A stretch of DNA of 64,000 nucleotides from Gracilariopsis chorda (lineage: Eukaryota > Rhodophyta > Florideophyceae > Gracilariales > Gracilariaceae): the NCBI GenBank assembly GCA_003194525.1, contig NBIV01000010.1, positions 496,001 through 560,000 on the forward strand. Reading direction: 5' to 3'. Position 1 is the stretch's first letter; the number at the start of each line of letters is the position of its first letter. The position numbers were made by a program, and so were the translations under genes. The notes under the pieces were generated by a model. The model was not told the origin of the DNA. It ran no database searches and saw only the letters and a program-made list of their open reading frames with translations. Shown in pieces: positions 1 through 11,234 of the stretch.

Positions 1-860
1 GCGCACATTGTCTAATTGCGACGCTGTGGTAGAACTTATCAGAATTCCTTCTCAATCTCTCAACAACTAAGGTTAACCGCTAGCTACTCCTCGTGAATGA
101 CAACTTCTCTCTACCCCGTTACACCATTCTTAACTTCCGACTCAAAGTATTGTTGATAGTTGTTGCGTGCTCCCACCCTGCAGCAGCCGTGGTACGCTCA
201 CCAACTGGTATTTTAAGACGTAGTAGAATGGTGCAAAACTTCTACAGGGAGACCCGAATGTATAATCCATTCCGTTCTGGCGCGTTTCGCCTCTTCCAGA
301 CTTTGCTCTGCTAATCCTTCCTCAACTCGAGAGAACGCCGGGTAAGGGGTACACCACGACAAGGCGGATTCCACGTACCACGTTCGCGCCACCCAGAAGA
401 TCTGGTGACAACTTAACCTCCCTTTTCTCTTTATCCTTGGCGATGAAGGGCGGTAAGATCGGGTTGGGGCCCGTGTGTGCTGTAGATCTCAGCGTAAGTC
501 CAGAAAAACCCTGTGAAACCATTCAGATCCTTGTACAGGCGGTGTTGCCGCTTCCTAAAAGCAGTGGGTCTCCGTTGGAGACCCACTGCGGTCCCGCCAG
601 AGTTTCCATGGGAACCTCCATGATCCTTCTGGGAAAAGTTAGGGAAAGGTTGATAAGATCCGCAGGGTTGCACGTGCCTCGTCCCTTCTGTTTCGCACAG
701 ATAAGCGGGGGTCTTTTTCCGACGCTACCGCCCAGGTCTTCGGGCTGTCGGTGCGCCGACTGCCGGGGCGATTTTACGGACATCCCGGGTCCGTTGAGGC
801 GATCAGTCCGCCGATCGCCTGGACGAGTTTAACGACCTCCCGGGTCACATACAGTATTCA
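1..860. repeat. Palindrome-rich retroelement remnant, possibly LTR
   Basis: No coherent protein is seen here. The stretch carries many short inverted repeats: ACCAACTGGT at 200-209, CCAGA/TCTGG arms at 393-405, a 13-bp stem with a 3-nt loop at 561-589, and AGGCGATC/GATCGCCT at 797-820. The same vocabulary, including the identical ten bases of 200-209, recurs in the retroelement at 59325-62623, so I infer a related LTR or leader fragment truncated by the window edge. Orientation and ends are not determined. Confidence 0.4.
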
Positions 861-3800
861 TGCTCGACGTGCGAAATGTGGGAGGAAAAGGGTATTCAAT
901 CTGGCGGAGAGGAAGAATGAAACCTCAAACTGGAACAGTTGCGGCCTGGCTAGGGCTCTGCACCTACACAGTACAGCTAGCAGCGTTTCGGCGAACCCTA
1001 TCCAAGGTGGCAGTAAGGGCAAGCTGCGGGTAGAAAGACGCCATCAGATCTACTACAGATTCAAAAGCCCTCGTTTTAGGCCTGCAGACACCCCAACAGT
1101 GACAAGCAAGTCAGCTTCAAGGGCTCTCAGAATGCGCGACAATGATAAAATCACTGGCATTGACAAACTGTCTGGGTGCTGGGACATTGCACTGCCGAGA
1201 AAAGAGACCGCTGATGTCCCTGCAAAAGGCGTTCAGGTTTGCCTGTAGAACGGCAATTGGTGAGAACTACAAACTTCTTGGAGGTTATGAAAGACTGCGT
1301 GTCCGCTTCACAAGTGCTGAACCGATTTCCAAGGTTTTAGAGCTACTGTTGAACAACGTGACTCTTAGAAGAGCACACACAGGCTCAGAGCAAATATATT
1401 CCTGCCAAGCTCCTATGTACACTGCATTCTGTCTCTACGTTCATTCATAACTGGAATTGTTTCTGCCAGCTTGGATGTGGGTTTGGTATGGAGAGCATTG
1501 CTAACAACTTCGTTCAAAGATGTCGTCATAGAGCGGCATGGTGATGGAGAGAACTTCTTTCTCTTCGGAAAAGGAAAGCCCTTGACGTCGGATCAATAAT
1601 AAGAACATGGGAAGAGAAGCTGCTGGTTTTGCTTAGATACTTCTCTCCCACAATCTCGGAATTAGAGACAAGAGCTCTATAAAACCATACAGAGCCACGT
1701 ACACACACGCAAAGGTACTAGTAGTGCGAAGGGTACTTCGGGTCCCCTGTAACCTTCCTAGACCTTCCCAGCAGTAGCTGGGAGACGACATCGGCCTTAT
1801 GCCCAATTCGGACGAAGATACAGGGAGAGCACTATTTGTGACGAGTAACAGATCTACCCAGAAGTATAGGACAAGGTTGGGAGCTAGATTATTATGAAAG
1901 TAAGCCGATAAAGAGCCTGAGGGAAACTCTACAATGCCGGGAAAGGGGGCAATATGGTATTGTGATGGTTGTTGGGCTCAAATCTTCTGATGTAGGCATT
2001 CATGCGAGTCGGAGGGAGGCTAGCTCATGGGTTCTTTGAATACATTTGTCAGCATGCACTTCCGATGTCTTACTACTGTCGTGGAGTATACGACGATGTC
2101 TGCATTCTTTTTGCAGGTAAATCAACACAGGCAAAGCCTTTGAGCCTAAATGTAACTATTGAAGAAGTTTTGGGCCATTGAGAAAATATTACTCTCCGGG
2201 ATTGTTTAACAGTAACAAATCTATAGGATCCTAGGGTACAACGGTGCTCCTTATTCCTGTTCAGGTCAATAAGCTTATCAATTAATAAGTTTCATATCGG
2301 GATTTCCAAAACACGTATATGCTTTGGCTTCCCTTGCACAGATAGATATTTCACAAGTAGAACCCGGCAAATTACATTCCCATCCCAACAGAAGCCAACC
2401 TTGTTGAAGACCCACGAGCAACCAGAGTAATAGCACTCTGATAACCTGATTTGCCTACCATTTCCTCTTCCGTTCCTCCACATCGTTACACACCAAAACT
2501 ATTCGCACAAAGATAAGTCTGCGAACATACCGTTCGTGTGCTGAATCAGCGATTCGGCAGGCTACGAAAACCATAATTTGACCATAACTTTTTCACCCTC
2601 TTATCATAACGTTGGCGTTGAAGCAGAATATTGAATTAGAACGTTGCTCAGAGTAATACCTCTGAGCTCAGAGGTTAATACTATGAGCGTCCGTTGCAAT
2701 GGAAGATGTAATAATACGATGAAGGCTATTGATTGTTCTCTTCCGCAGCTTACATACGTATATATATATTTGTGTTAAATGTGATTACGATTTTACATTT
2801 TGTCTGCTCGCTATCTCCTGTACTCTTCACAATCAATTGAATCGCTGGGCAGGATTCTTATGGGGCTGGAGGAATGAGACTTTCAAAGACTTCGTTGATA
2901 CATTACTCTTTCTTTGCATATTGTGCCAATCGCATATGATATGATACTTTACTGCAACTAATCGTCTATCAGGATAATGGAATCTCGTGGAGACAATGGT
3001 TAACCCTTACATTATCTCCAATTTTCTGCTGATTTGTTCCATAAAAGCTCTCATGTGCAGGGTTGCCGTCTCCTCTCTTCTCTTGTGATGTTCAGTGCGG
3101 AAGAGCTCGGAAAGTGCGAAGTAGAAAAATAAAGAAGAGGACTTCTAATACACGGGGATTTTCCTGTGTGTAGATAATTCGACGCGGGTATATTATGTAC
3201 CAGTTCGAAAACACATGCAAAAGAAAGAGTATATTTGACTGCCATAGAATTGTGGAACATCTTCTTCAAGAACCCTACTGGCTCTTCTTTATCACAGCGA
3301 TGGATTTTTCTTGTGAAAAATCCGAGGTGATAGGTAGACAAAATAACGCAAGCAATCTTGGACGACTGTGTTGCTAAAAAAGACAACAACTCTAATTTTA
3401 GATGGTCGTACAATCTGAATTCGGTATCAGTCGAGAGCTAATAGCGATCCAAGCATTCAAAGATTCCAAGACCCATGGAGGACGGTACTTTTTTATTGGA
3501 TCCGTTGAAAAACACAATTTTGAAGGATAGAAGGTGCTGTATTGAATTACATTTTCCTTGCAGCGCAATACACGTATTATGGTTACGAAACTTCAGCGTA
3601 TCCAGTGCAATGGCGCTACATGGCAGTGGTTTGCAGCCCGTGACTTGGAAATATTATTTGTATTGGTAGCTGAGCGCATATGCTCTTTAAATCTTTGGTA
3701 ATTTTTACAGAAGAGATTCTTTATTTGAAGTTGGCGGTCATTAGCAATGCCCAGATTATGCTCCTTGCTGAGAACAGCTATGCGAATCACACAGCGGGCA

Positions 3801-4141
3801 ACCAAGGTAGAAGGTTACTCACCACGGAGCAGTGTGACGCTAACCCTTTAACATCATGGCGATTAGTGACCCGGGCAGCATGAGTCACGTGCTTACCGTA
3901 CCTCCCTCACGCCATTTGAATTCTCATGAACACGTGCACCCTCTCAGCGTTTACCACACCACCAGTTTGTAAACAAGACCGCTAATTATCGGATCAGTGA
4001 CGCTAATGAGCATTCCCAGCGCCACCCGTTCATGCTTGCTCAACCGGTAGCCTTCTACACTGCCATACTACATCAACCGCTCCTCCACGCACACCGCCCC
4101 TCCCCGTTACGCCTCCTACTTCTCATGAAAGCCTTATTACC
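861..4141. other. Long stretch with no convincing gene
   Basis: Open frames are short (about 120 codons or fewer), lack recognisable domains and overlap on both strands. A weakly protein-like stretch on + near 1142-1450 cannot be tied to any family. The part after about 2200 is AT-rich. The last 250 bases before 4142 are C-rich and presumably hold the promoter and 5' UTR of the gene that follows; I see no clear TATA box. Confidence 0.5.
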
Positions 4142-4999
4142 ATGAAGTCGTCCAACGCGCCTATCGTCGTAGTCACACTTTTCGTCCTCCTCATCGTCTT
4201 GCTAGTCTCCGGCCAATACACGCATCTCCTTCCCCAACTCACTCTTTCCGATACCGATTCCCCAGAACAGCAGTTCCTGTCTCACGGTTCGTCGCTCTCA
4301 TCACCCCATACCTGCGTCATATACGACAGACCACCCCGAACAGCGTCCACCACTATTGGAAATGCCCTGGAGAAATGTCTTGAACCACTAGGATATGAGC
4401 AGCCCGACTGGCAAGGTATGGACGGTCGGTCACTCATGGTTCTCAATATGCTTCGGCTCCCCTTCGAACGCGTCTCTCTTTTGGCACGACACTTCTACAT
4501 GAACTCAACATCTCTTCTCGAACTCCGAACCGGATGCGATGCTTTGTTCTACATAACATCAACAGCCCCAATGAAGGAAAGACTTTGGTCCCTGGTAAAA
4601 TACCGTCAAGTCACCAAACACGGAAACAGTTCTTTAAACGAGACACAACTCTTCGCTGCCCTGCAGGATCTTCGAAAAGAGACCGTCCAAATCGAAGTAC
4701 TTAACGCCTACCCCTATCTACAAACACATGAAACCCCAATCAATCGCTCTACAATCGACACCATAACACCCGACTACGTTATTCGGAAATCACAATTGAA
4801 CGAAGATATGTCGAAGTTGCTCCGTGCATTCGGTTGTGAAACTAGGTTCGTCAGTGAAAATATACATCTGTTGGAACATGCCAGCGGTTTGGATAAAATC
4901 ACCATCGACGATGATGACGGCTTGCATGAGCGCATGCTGCGGCTTGCCCGACAGCGAAACGATGTTGGTTTGAAGAAGGCAGCCGATTTTGCGAGGTGA
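4142..4999 (+). CDS. Type II membrane protein, sulfotransferase-like
   Basis: A 285-residue single-exon ORF with ATG at 4142 and TGA at 4997-4999. After a short basic/polar N-terminus comes one hydrophobic segment at about residues 8-25, which reads as a signal anchor and suggests a Golgi type II protein with a lumenal C-terminal domain. Near residue 65 is an R-T-A-S-T-T-I motif that resembles the 5'-phosphosulfate-binding loop of membrane sulfotransferases (R-T-G/A-S-T). Further on are a hydrophobic R-L-P-F-E-R segment and N-glycosylation-type sites (N-S-T, N-S-S, N-E-T, N-R-S). Sulfation of polysaccharide is therefore plausible, but the 3'-PAPS-binding motif is not clearly recognisable and the protein is short for the family. 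This is the most convincing intact gene in the left half. No other ORF accompanies it. Confidence 0.72.
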   Translation: MKSSNAPIVVVTLFVLLIVLLVSGQYTHLLPQLTLSDTDSPEQQFLSHGSSLSSPHTCVIYDRPPRTASTTIGNALEKCLEPLGYEQPDWQGMDGRSLMVLNMLRLPFERVSLLARHFYMNSTSLLELRTGCDALFYITSTAPMKERLWSLVKYRQVTKHGNSSLNETQLFAALQDLRKETVQIEVLNAYPYLQTHETPINRSTIDTITPDYVIRKSQLNEDMSKLLRAFGCETRFVSENIHLLEHASGLDKITIDDDDGLHERMLRLARQRNDVGLKKAADFAR

Positions 5000-6438
5000 A
5001 TCATTTTATCAGCTTTTGGCCAACTTGTGTGAGATGGCTGTCGTATTTTTTGCTTTCCACGACTTTTCCCGTTGCGCTGTAGGAACTGTCAGCACGTTTT
5101 GTCTCAGAGATAGATAACTCGTCTCTGCCCTACATAGCTTTTGAACTTTTTCGGGTAAAGATAAGGGTATGTGAATGGTGACCTGGAGGGGTCTGTCGGA
5201 TGGATTCGTGATTATGGACGGATTTCATGAGCTGTCAATGGCCTAATCAAGTTTGAAGTCGTGGACAGGATTTCTTTCTTTCTTTTGTGCTTCCGCATTT
5301 CTTCGCGCTCCTTCGTTATCGTGATGATTGTGGATTATCGGAGAGATAGCGTACATTAAAACTGGCAGAGTTTCATGGATGTAGCTTCCCGTGCTTGACC
5401 TGTAGACCAATGAGAGTGGCGAAGTTTTAGCTCATTGCCATGCCATCTCGGACTCGGGTAAATCGAATGCGGTATCAGTCTTTGTTTTAACTTATTCTTC
5501 GAAGCACGTAGGCAACTCGCGCAGCATTCTTGTTACCAAGGGAGCAAAGGAATACCCGTTGGTTTACTTGTGCCGTATTTCTTTATCAACCGTACTTTCA
5601 TCGTAGCCATCATCTGCGACCTGGTTCAAGCTGCAAGTCTTGGAACCAGCGCAAGGTCTTAGGTCGAGGTGGAACTCATGCACAAAAAGAATGAGGCTAC
5701 AACGGAAAATATAGAGGTTGGTTTATAGGCGATATGCACTATCATCATGATAGTGCACATGGCTTATTTCTGCAGCTGTAGAAGCTGGGAATCGCAGTGT
5801 GGTCATCATGACGAAGATTAGGCTCTTCCAAAAATTCGCACTTTCGTAGTTTGAACAAACTCCAGCAGTAGCAGGATTGCCATGCACCAATCCAGAAGAG
5901 TTGGTAAATGAACTTACTTAACATAGAAGTGCAATTTTCTTTTCGTGTTTTATAAGACCGAACGCTGTTCGTACTTATCGTCTACATTGTGTGCTTTTCT
6001 GTCGATACTAACAGACGTTTTTAAGATGTTTCATTGGCAAAAGGATAATGCATACCGTCTCGGTGATATTTTACCTGCTTTTAGCTTCTACACTGCGGTT
6101 GTGGAAACTGCTGGATGGCTACATGAAGGGTGGTAAGGGTTAACCTCTAACTACTACGCCAAAGAATCTTTATGGCGAACAGTTCACGGTGTCTGAATCC
6201 CTCTTTTTTGGTCTCAGTGGACCAGTTGACAATGATAGAGGAAAAGGGTCAGCAATTGCTGCTGTGTGCGTAAACGGAGAAATGTTTCTTTCCTTCTGTA
6301 TTACAAGATACAGCAACAGAGAGTTTGTGGGCCTGACAATGTGGGTGGTAGCGGTTAACCCGCTAGGTGCTTGAGGTCACAGTTTCTACGCCCAGGCAAC
6401 AGAGCGAGAGTTTACTCGCATCCCATTCGCCCGCTGTT
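5000..6438. other. Non-coding flank of the 4.1-kb gene
   Basis: Only ORFs under 70 codons occur, none with a recognisable domain. The single structured element I see is a 23-bp palindrome at 5735-5757 with arms TGCACTATCA and TGATAGTGCA around a 3-nt loop. Confidence 0.5.
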
Positions 6439-6497
6439 AAAATTCGCAGTTCCCATAGGATACTGGGCAAATGCCAAGTGTGGGAACTGCGAATTTT
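6439..6497. repeat. Inverted repeat with 17-bp perfect arms
   Basis: The arms AAAATTCGCAGTTCCCA (6439-6455) and TGGGAACTGCGAATTTT (6481-6497) are exact reverse complements separated by 25 bases. It could be a minimal foldback element, a hairpin RNA or a cruciform. No target duplication is evident and no gene ends immediately before it. Confidence 0.8.
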
Positions 6498-6897
6498 TGG
6501 AAGCGCCCGTTATAATTTACTAAGCTTTCCAGAATGATGATCATACCGCGATTCTAAATTCCGGGAGTAACTGGTGTAAATTTGTAGCCCTTTAACCTTC
6601 ACCAACCTTCCGCCCAATTCTGTTCAGTGTCGAGGACTGATGGAATACCTCAAGCAAGTCAAGAAGTTAATGGACAATGAGACGGAAATTCAGTTGGCTT
6701 CGGTAACCTCAACGTCCTACAGGTAAGTATGCACGGTAAGTATGCGGGGCTGCGACGTGACCGTTCCAGAGTCACGAAAAGAGCCTACGATTCATTTTGA
6801 TAGATTTTTGTGAGTCAGCAATTACAGTTCAGCCGCGAGTGGCCCCAGGCAATTCAGTTGAGAGAGATGAAAGAGAGGATGCGTTCAAACAGAGGTT

Positions 6898-7059
6898 AGT
6901 GTCTATCCGCCCGGATGAAATGTTGCCAAATGATTGTTTTTTGAAGGTTTGAAGCTTTCATACACGGCTCAAAAACACCGTTTCTGACGCGTGTATGAAA
7001 GGTTCAAAACCTTCAAAAAATAGTCATTTGGCAACATTACATTCGGGAGGATAGACACT
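6898..7059. mobile_element. MITE with terminal inverted repeats and AGGTT target duplication
   Basis: The ends AGTGTCTATCC and GGATAGACACT are perfect inverted repeats. Complementarity continues inward with few mismatches for about 70 bases per arm, to TTTCATACAC and GTGTATGAAA near the centre. The element is flanked by AGGTT at 6893-6897 and 7060-7064, a 5-bp target-site duplication. It has no coding capacity, so it is a non-autonomous foldback MITE. The near-perfect arms suggest fairly recent insertion. The mobilising transposase family is not identifiable from the ends. Confidence 0.85.
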
Positions 7060-7064
7060 AGGTT

Positions 7065-8049
7065 TAAACGTTTATCGGCTTCTCGTTACACCAAAGTGAC
7101 AAAATAATAGCTTTTGAACCTCCGCCTAAACCTTGCTACCCTTGGTATCATTTCTCATAGTATGGTGATTACACATACACTGGTGAGGTATATTTAATGT
7201 TGTCTCTGCCATCGTATGATATGTAAGTTAGCAGTGGTTGACTGGCGCTTAATTTCCCGTTTTTCGCACTGCCAATCCCTGTCCTCACCGATTAAAGTCA
7301 TAGTTTCATGTTCTGCCAACATCGCATGCAGTCAACGGTACCAGGGGTAAAGGGTTATCTTGGTTCTTTACGGCGCCCAATGTCCAAATTGCGCCAACAC
7401 ATACGACAATACCAGGGGTGTGGTTTATAAGGACAAAGGTTAGAACACTAACCTTCCCTTGGTATATTAGGAAGGCCTTCAAGTCAGAGCACAAGTGTTT
7501 GGGCAGTAAGATATGAGAAAAGCTATGTTTGCAACTCCCAAATTAGATGATTCTCTAGTTTACAAGCCCATGATACTAGACTAAGACTTTTGTACTGTCA
7601 CATCCTTCATGCAGCCCATGATTGAAATCTGAAATGGCTGCTTTGCTATGGACGACGTAGGTGCGTGAACGTCACGTACTTGTTGAAGACGTCGAATTAG
7701 GTACTGTGGAAAGTCTACAACATTCAGTTCCTTGAATAGCCTCGAGGCCGCACTCATGGGTGTGGCCGGTGGACGAATTGAAGCCACCCTTGAAAATCCT
7801 AAATTTGTTTTTTTGTCCACTGGTGTCTGTTTGACATTGACCTAATTTGAGGTATTTAGACTTTTCTATAATAAAAAAAATTTAAAACTATTTGTGAGTG
7901 TCATGTTGCATGATTTGACGACACATGAGAATGACAGTTCTCTTTGTACCCTTCCTTGCCAGAGAGTAAATCAGAAATAGATTCGTAGATCGAGAGTACC
8001 AGCACTGTCGTGAAATGCCAATAGATAGTAGACCGAAAGTGATTGATAG
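7065..8049. other. Non-coding stretch before the LTR array
   Basis: No ORF here exceeds 80 codons and none looks conserved. It is AT-rich near 7860-7900. The last bases before the first LTR read GATAG, which does not match the bases that follow the last LTR. Confidence 0.5.
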
Positions 8050-9115
8050 TGTCGGTCGCGAAATTGGTAGAATGATCCAGCACTGCTGGAACACACGTGT
8101 AGAGTGCTCCAGCAGTGTCTGGAGCATTCTAAGCTTCGCGGGCCCAGCATTACCAATGTATTTCGGTGATGCAGGCGCCAGTTGCTAAATTACTATTGGT
8201 TATTGTGCAGCTCCAGAGGCTTCTGGAAGCCAATGGAGTAACCTAGACGCACACATGAGCCAGTAGAAAGTAGTAATGCGTTTCTGTTTTGTTTTGCATC
8301 CTTTTTGACTCAATAAAAGGGCGAGTTGAGTCCCAAACTTTGGTCTGGACTCATCTCACGAAGACGAAAATCTCAAGTCCTCACCCCCACAACTCATTCA
8401 ACTATTGCTATCAACCCTCAACTCTCAACCGCACTTAGTGAGACGCTTGCCGCTTTGTGCATACTTGGGGTGGGGCATTACCGTTGCTGAGACCGGTTGA
8501 AGCGCCCTTGGCGTAGACGTGAGACGAATAGTGTGTACCAAAGGCGCTTCTGTCGTCTTTGAGCCCCCACCGGAGCTTTTCTCGGATAACGGTGACGGTC
8601 GAAGGACCTGGTGGTTTCCGGACGGAGGTGCTTGACGGGAAGCTGTCCGCATGCGACGTGCCGTGCAACCTCTCCTGCAAAGCGCCAGATTGGGTATAGA
8701 GTGAAAGCATATCCCGCTGTTAGTAGCTCTCCTTTCGAAGCCCTGAAAGGATTGTACGAACCTGCTTCTGGTTGGTGCAGAATTGGATAGGCTGCAGAAA
8801 TCATTTCACATCCGGAGTGTCTTACCGGAAGCCGGGAGTCTGACTCCTAGTGACCCTTTAAATAATTCTTGGGTTGTACGCCGTTTCAAAAAGCATCAAA
8901 AAGTATGTATTTGGATTGAGCCTTGTGCTCTCCTTTTGTATTTGTTGTTATCGTTGTAGGTTGGGTCCTTTTGTTCCCTGCATTGGTTGTTCGTTTGATC
9001 TTTTGATCATGTTGTTTCATCTTTTTGGGGCTTCGAGCTACGGGGAATACGTTTTTTAGGCTACTTTGTCATTTATTTTGGCCCCCTGCGTCACTGTCTC
9101 GTGATGGCGCCCACA
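8050..9115 (+). repeat. LTR 1 (outer left) of gypsy array
   Basis: 1066 bp, TGTCGG...CCCACA. It differs from all other LTRs at many positions in its first 370 bases. One is the promoter: its TATA-like box reads CTCAATAAAA where the others have CTCTATAAAA. The 3' part matches the inner LTRs closely, apart from two G-to-A changes near 8890-8900 and one A-to-G near 8964. The last 12 bases contain the gag start codon. Confidence 0.93.
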
Positions 9116-11058
9116 TGGTACTGTCGAGGAGGGCATTCTTCTGATTTTAGCCCTACATTTACTTCTTTTGATGAATTTTCTGTAGACGTTGTGATGTTTT
9201 TCTTCTACTTTGAGAATGTTGCTATGAGAGGAATGACCGAAGACGATATGGCGCTCGAGCTTCTCTGCTTTCTAGAGAAGAAAGCCTTCGAGTTATATTA
9301 TGATACTTACGCCATTAATGGTTCCCTCTCCGAAGAAGCAAAACATTATCAATACGTGAAACAAGCTTTTATCAATCGCTTTGGAAAAGTCGAAGAACCT
9401 GAAGAGGATATTCGCCTGGCAATATCGGCTAAACTGGATTATGGAGATTTGGTTGGTTCCTTGATTCATATGGACAACCTTTTCCAGAAAGCTGGATTCA
9501 ATTGTAAGGCAAAATTCGGCCTGTTAAGAAAAGTGGTGATGGAATACGCTGATTTAGCTCAGTTTATCATCTTTCGTGGTGCAGAAGATTATGAAGAGTT
9601 GAAGGTTCAAGTGAAAGCCTTCGATGCTGCCAAGAAAGCGATGGGCTCGCATGTTTCATTCATGGGCCCACCGAAGCGTATTGTCCAAAACCACAAGCCA
9701 TTGGATCATTCTTCCTATCAAGGTTTGGAGTCCAAGGTTGATGAATTATCCGAACAGTTTGCAGAGCTTACTCTCATGGTTAAGAATTCACAGGAGGAGC
9801 GCAGAGATTACGAGAAAACATGCGCCTACTGTAGGAAGCCCGGTCACTACGCGTCTCAGTGTGATGCCAACCCACACCGTGATACCAGATGTGCTAGGTG
9901 TGGAAAGCTTGGACACTCTCAGATTGCTTGTTGGAGACGTATCAGGCCCGAAGAGACTCGAAAGGTGTCGAAACACAAAGAGGAACAGAGATATTCTTCG
10001 TCCGGCACACAGAAGAGATCTGATACCATTTCCATCGTGACTGAGAACCCTCAGAGTGCCGACGTCGTCGCTACGACCAAGAGAAGTACCGGTGGTGAAG
10101 CCCTCCCGAAGCAGCGCCGTTCAGATGGCAGAGCGCCTATCCCTTCTTTGTTGAATCCACCTGGCTATGAAGAGAGAATCCTCCGCGCAAAGGGTCATGA
10201 GCAGAAGGAAAAGAAAAAAAAACAGAGAAAGTCCCGGAAAGAGAGCATACAGGATCATGCAAGCAAGTATAATGTTCTAACAGAGCTAGCTAATGCCTCA
10301 TCTGGGCTCACGTTTGGGCAAGTAATCCGTGAAGACGCCGATGACGCTAAGAAACAGATTCGAAAGTTCAGTAGCCGAAAAAGCAATGTCCGGCGCTCTT
10401 TTGTTGGTCCAGTTGGCAGACAGCCTAGACATCTGAAAGCAGTTCCTGTAATGATATATGGAACTGAAACCGAAGCTTTGCTTGATTCTGGTGTGGTCCC
10501 TAACCTCATGTGTACTAAGCTGTGCATGAAGCTATCGTTGGAGCCCGAACCTACCTCAAAGAAGATCACGGTTGCTAATGGAACAAGCGCTGTGTGCATG
10601 GTATACTTCATGATGTGCCCATTTCGTTCGGAGGCATTTCAATTCCATTGGACTTCCTTGTAATCGAAGGGCCTCCATTCGATATTATTGTTGGGTGTCC
10701 CACACTTGAGACGCTTCAGGCCTGCGTAGATCTTGGTAATCAACAAGTTAAGATGAAAATAGCTGGCAAGAAAGTGACACTTGCGTTTGACTATGCTCAC
10801 GTGGAAGTATCAGAAGGGGATGAAGGTGACACGGATAGCGACGATTTTACGTCTAACTCCGAAGCTGCTTGTGATGAGAGCGATTCCGAGGAGGATGATG
10901 AACTGGTCGTCGCTCTGACAGGCACGACTCAAGACGAAAGTAATGGCATGATACCAGAGTTGGACATCACTACTAAGGATCAGCATGATGAGTTGTTGTT
11001 CTCAAAGCTCTCTCATGTACCAGAGAAAGAACAAATAGAGATGAGCTCATGCCTGTAA
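9104..11058 (+). pseudogene. gag: gag-protease of gypsy array, copy 1
   Basis: The frame opens at ATG 9104, inside the last 12 bases of the LTR, and reads through the primer-binding site. The capsid-like part (about residues 20-170) is followed by two CCHC zinc knuckles (C-x2-C-x4-H-x4-C) at about residues 240 and 263. After a basic linker comes an aspartic protease with D-S-G at residues 461-463. Near 10595 the frame shifts by -1; the protease tail and an acidic linker continue to TAA at 11056-11058. Gag packages element RNA and the protease would mature it. The frame change lies inside the protease fold, so it looks like damage rather than programmed shifting. Confidence 0.88.
9116..9132 (+). 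promoter_or_regulatory. Primer-binding site, copy 1
   Basis: TGGTACTGTCGAGGAGG follows the LTR directly and starts with the TGG expected to pair with a tRNA 3'-CCA end. Copies 3 and 4 (20597, 26338) read TGGTACTCTCGAGG, copy 2 (14857) reads as copy 1. The donor tRNA is not identified. The site lies inside the gag reading frame. Confidence 0.65.
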
Positions 11059-11103
11059 GAAGCTGATGCAATCGCATGGTCACTAACAGATCTGCGCCCT
11101 GCC

Positions 11104-11233
11104 AATGTCCCCGTCTCACATTCCTTCGAGCTCACCGTTGATAAGCCAATATATTTCGGGGCAAGAAGAATGTCCCCGTCTCACATTCCTTCGAGCTCAC
11201 AGTTGATAAGCCAATATATTTCGGGGCAAGAAG
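11104..11233 (+). repeat. 65-bp tandem duplication at the protease/RT junction, copy 1
   Basis: Two adjacent 65-bp units (11104-11168 and 11169-11233) differ by one base. As 65 is not a multiple of three, the duplication breaks the pol frame. It recurs at 16844-16973, 22585-22714 and, with a 64-bp first unit, at 28326-28454, so it predates the array. Confidence 0.95.
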
Positions 11234-11234
11234 A

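Noticed and set aside
8425..8804. Minus-strand ORFs of 75-108 codons recurring in every LTR
   Set aside because: They lie within the LTR, repeat only because the LTR repeats, and have low-complexity arginine/serine-rich composition with no family resemblance. The LTR itself explains the sequence.
9624..10040. 138-codon + ORF inside gag of each copy
   Set aside because: It overlaps the capsid and zinc-knuckle coding sequence in another frame; the gag frame has the recognisable motifs.
10590..10600. Programmed frameshift in the array element's protease
   Set aside because: The shift lies inside the protease fold, not between gag and pol, and there is no slippery heptamer. It is treated as a mutation.
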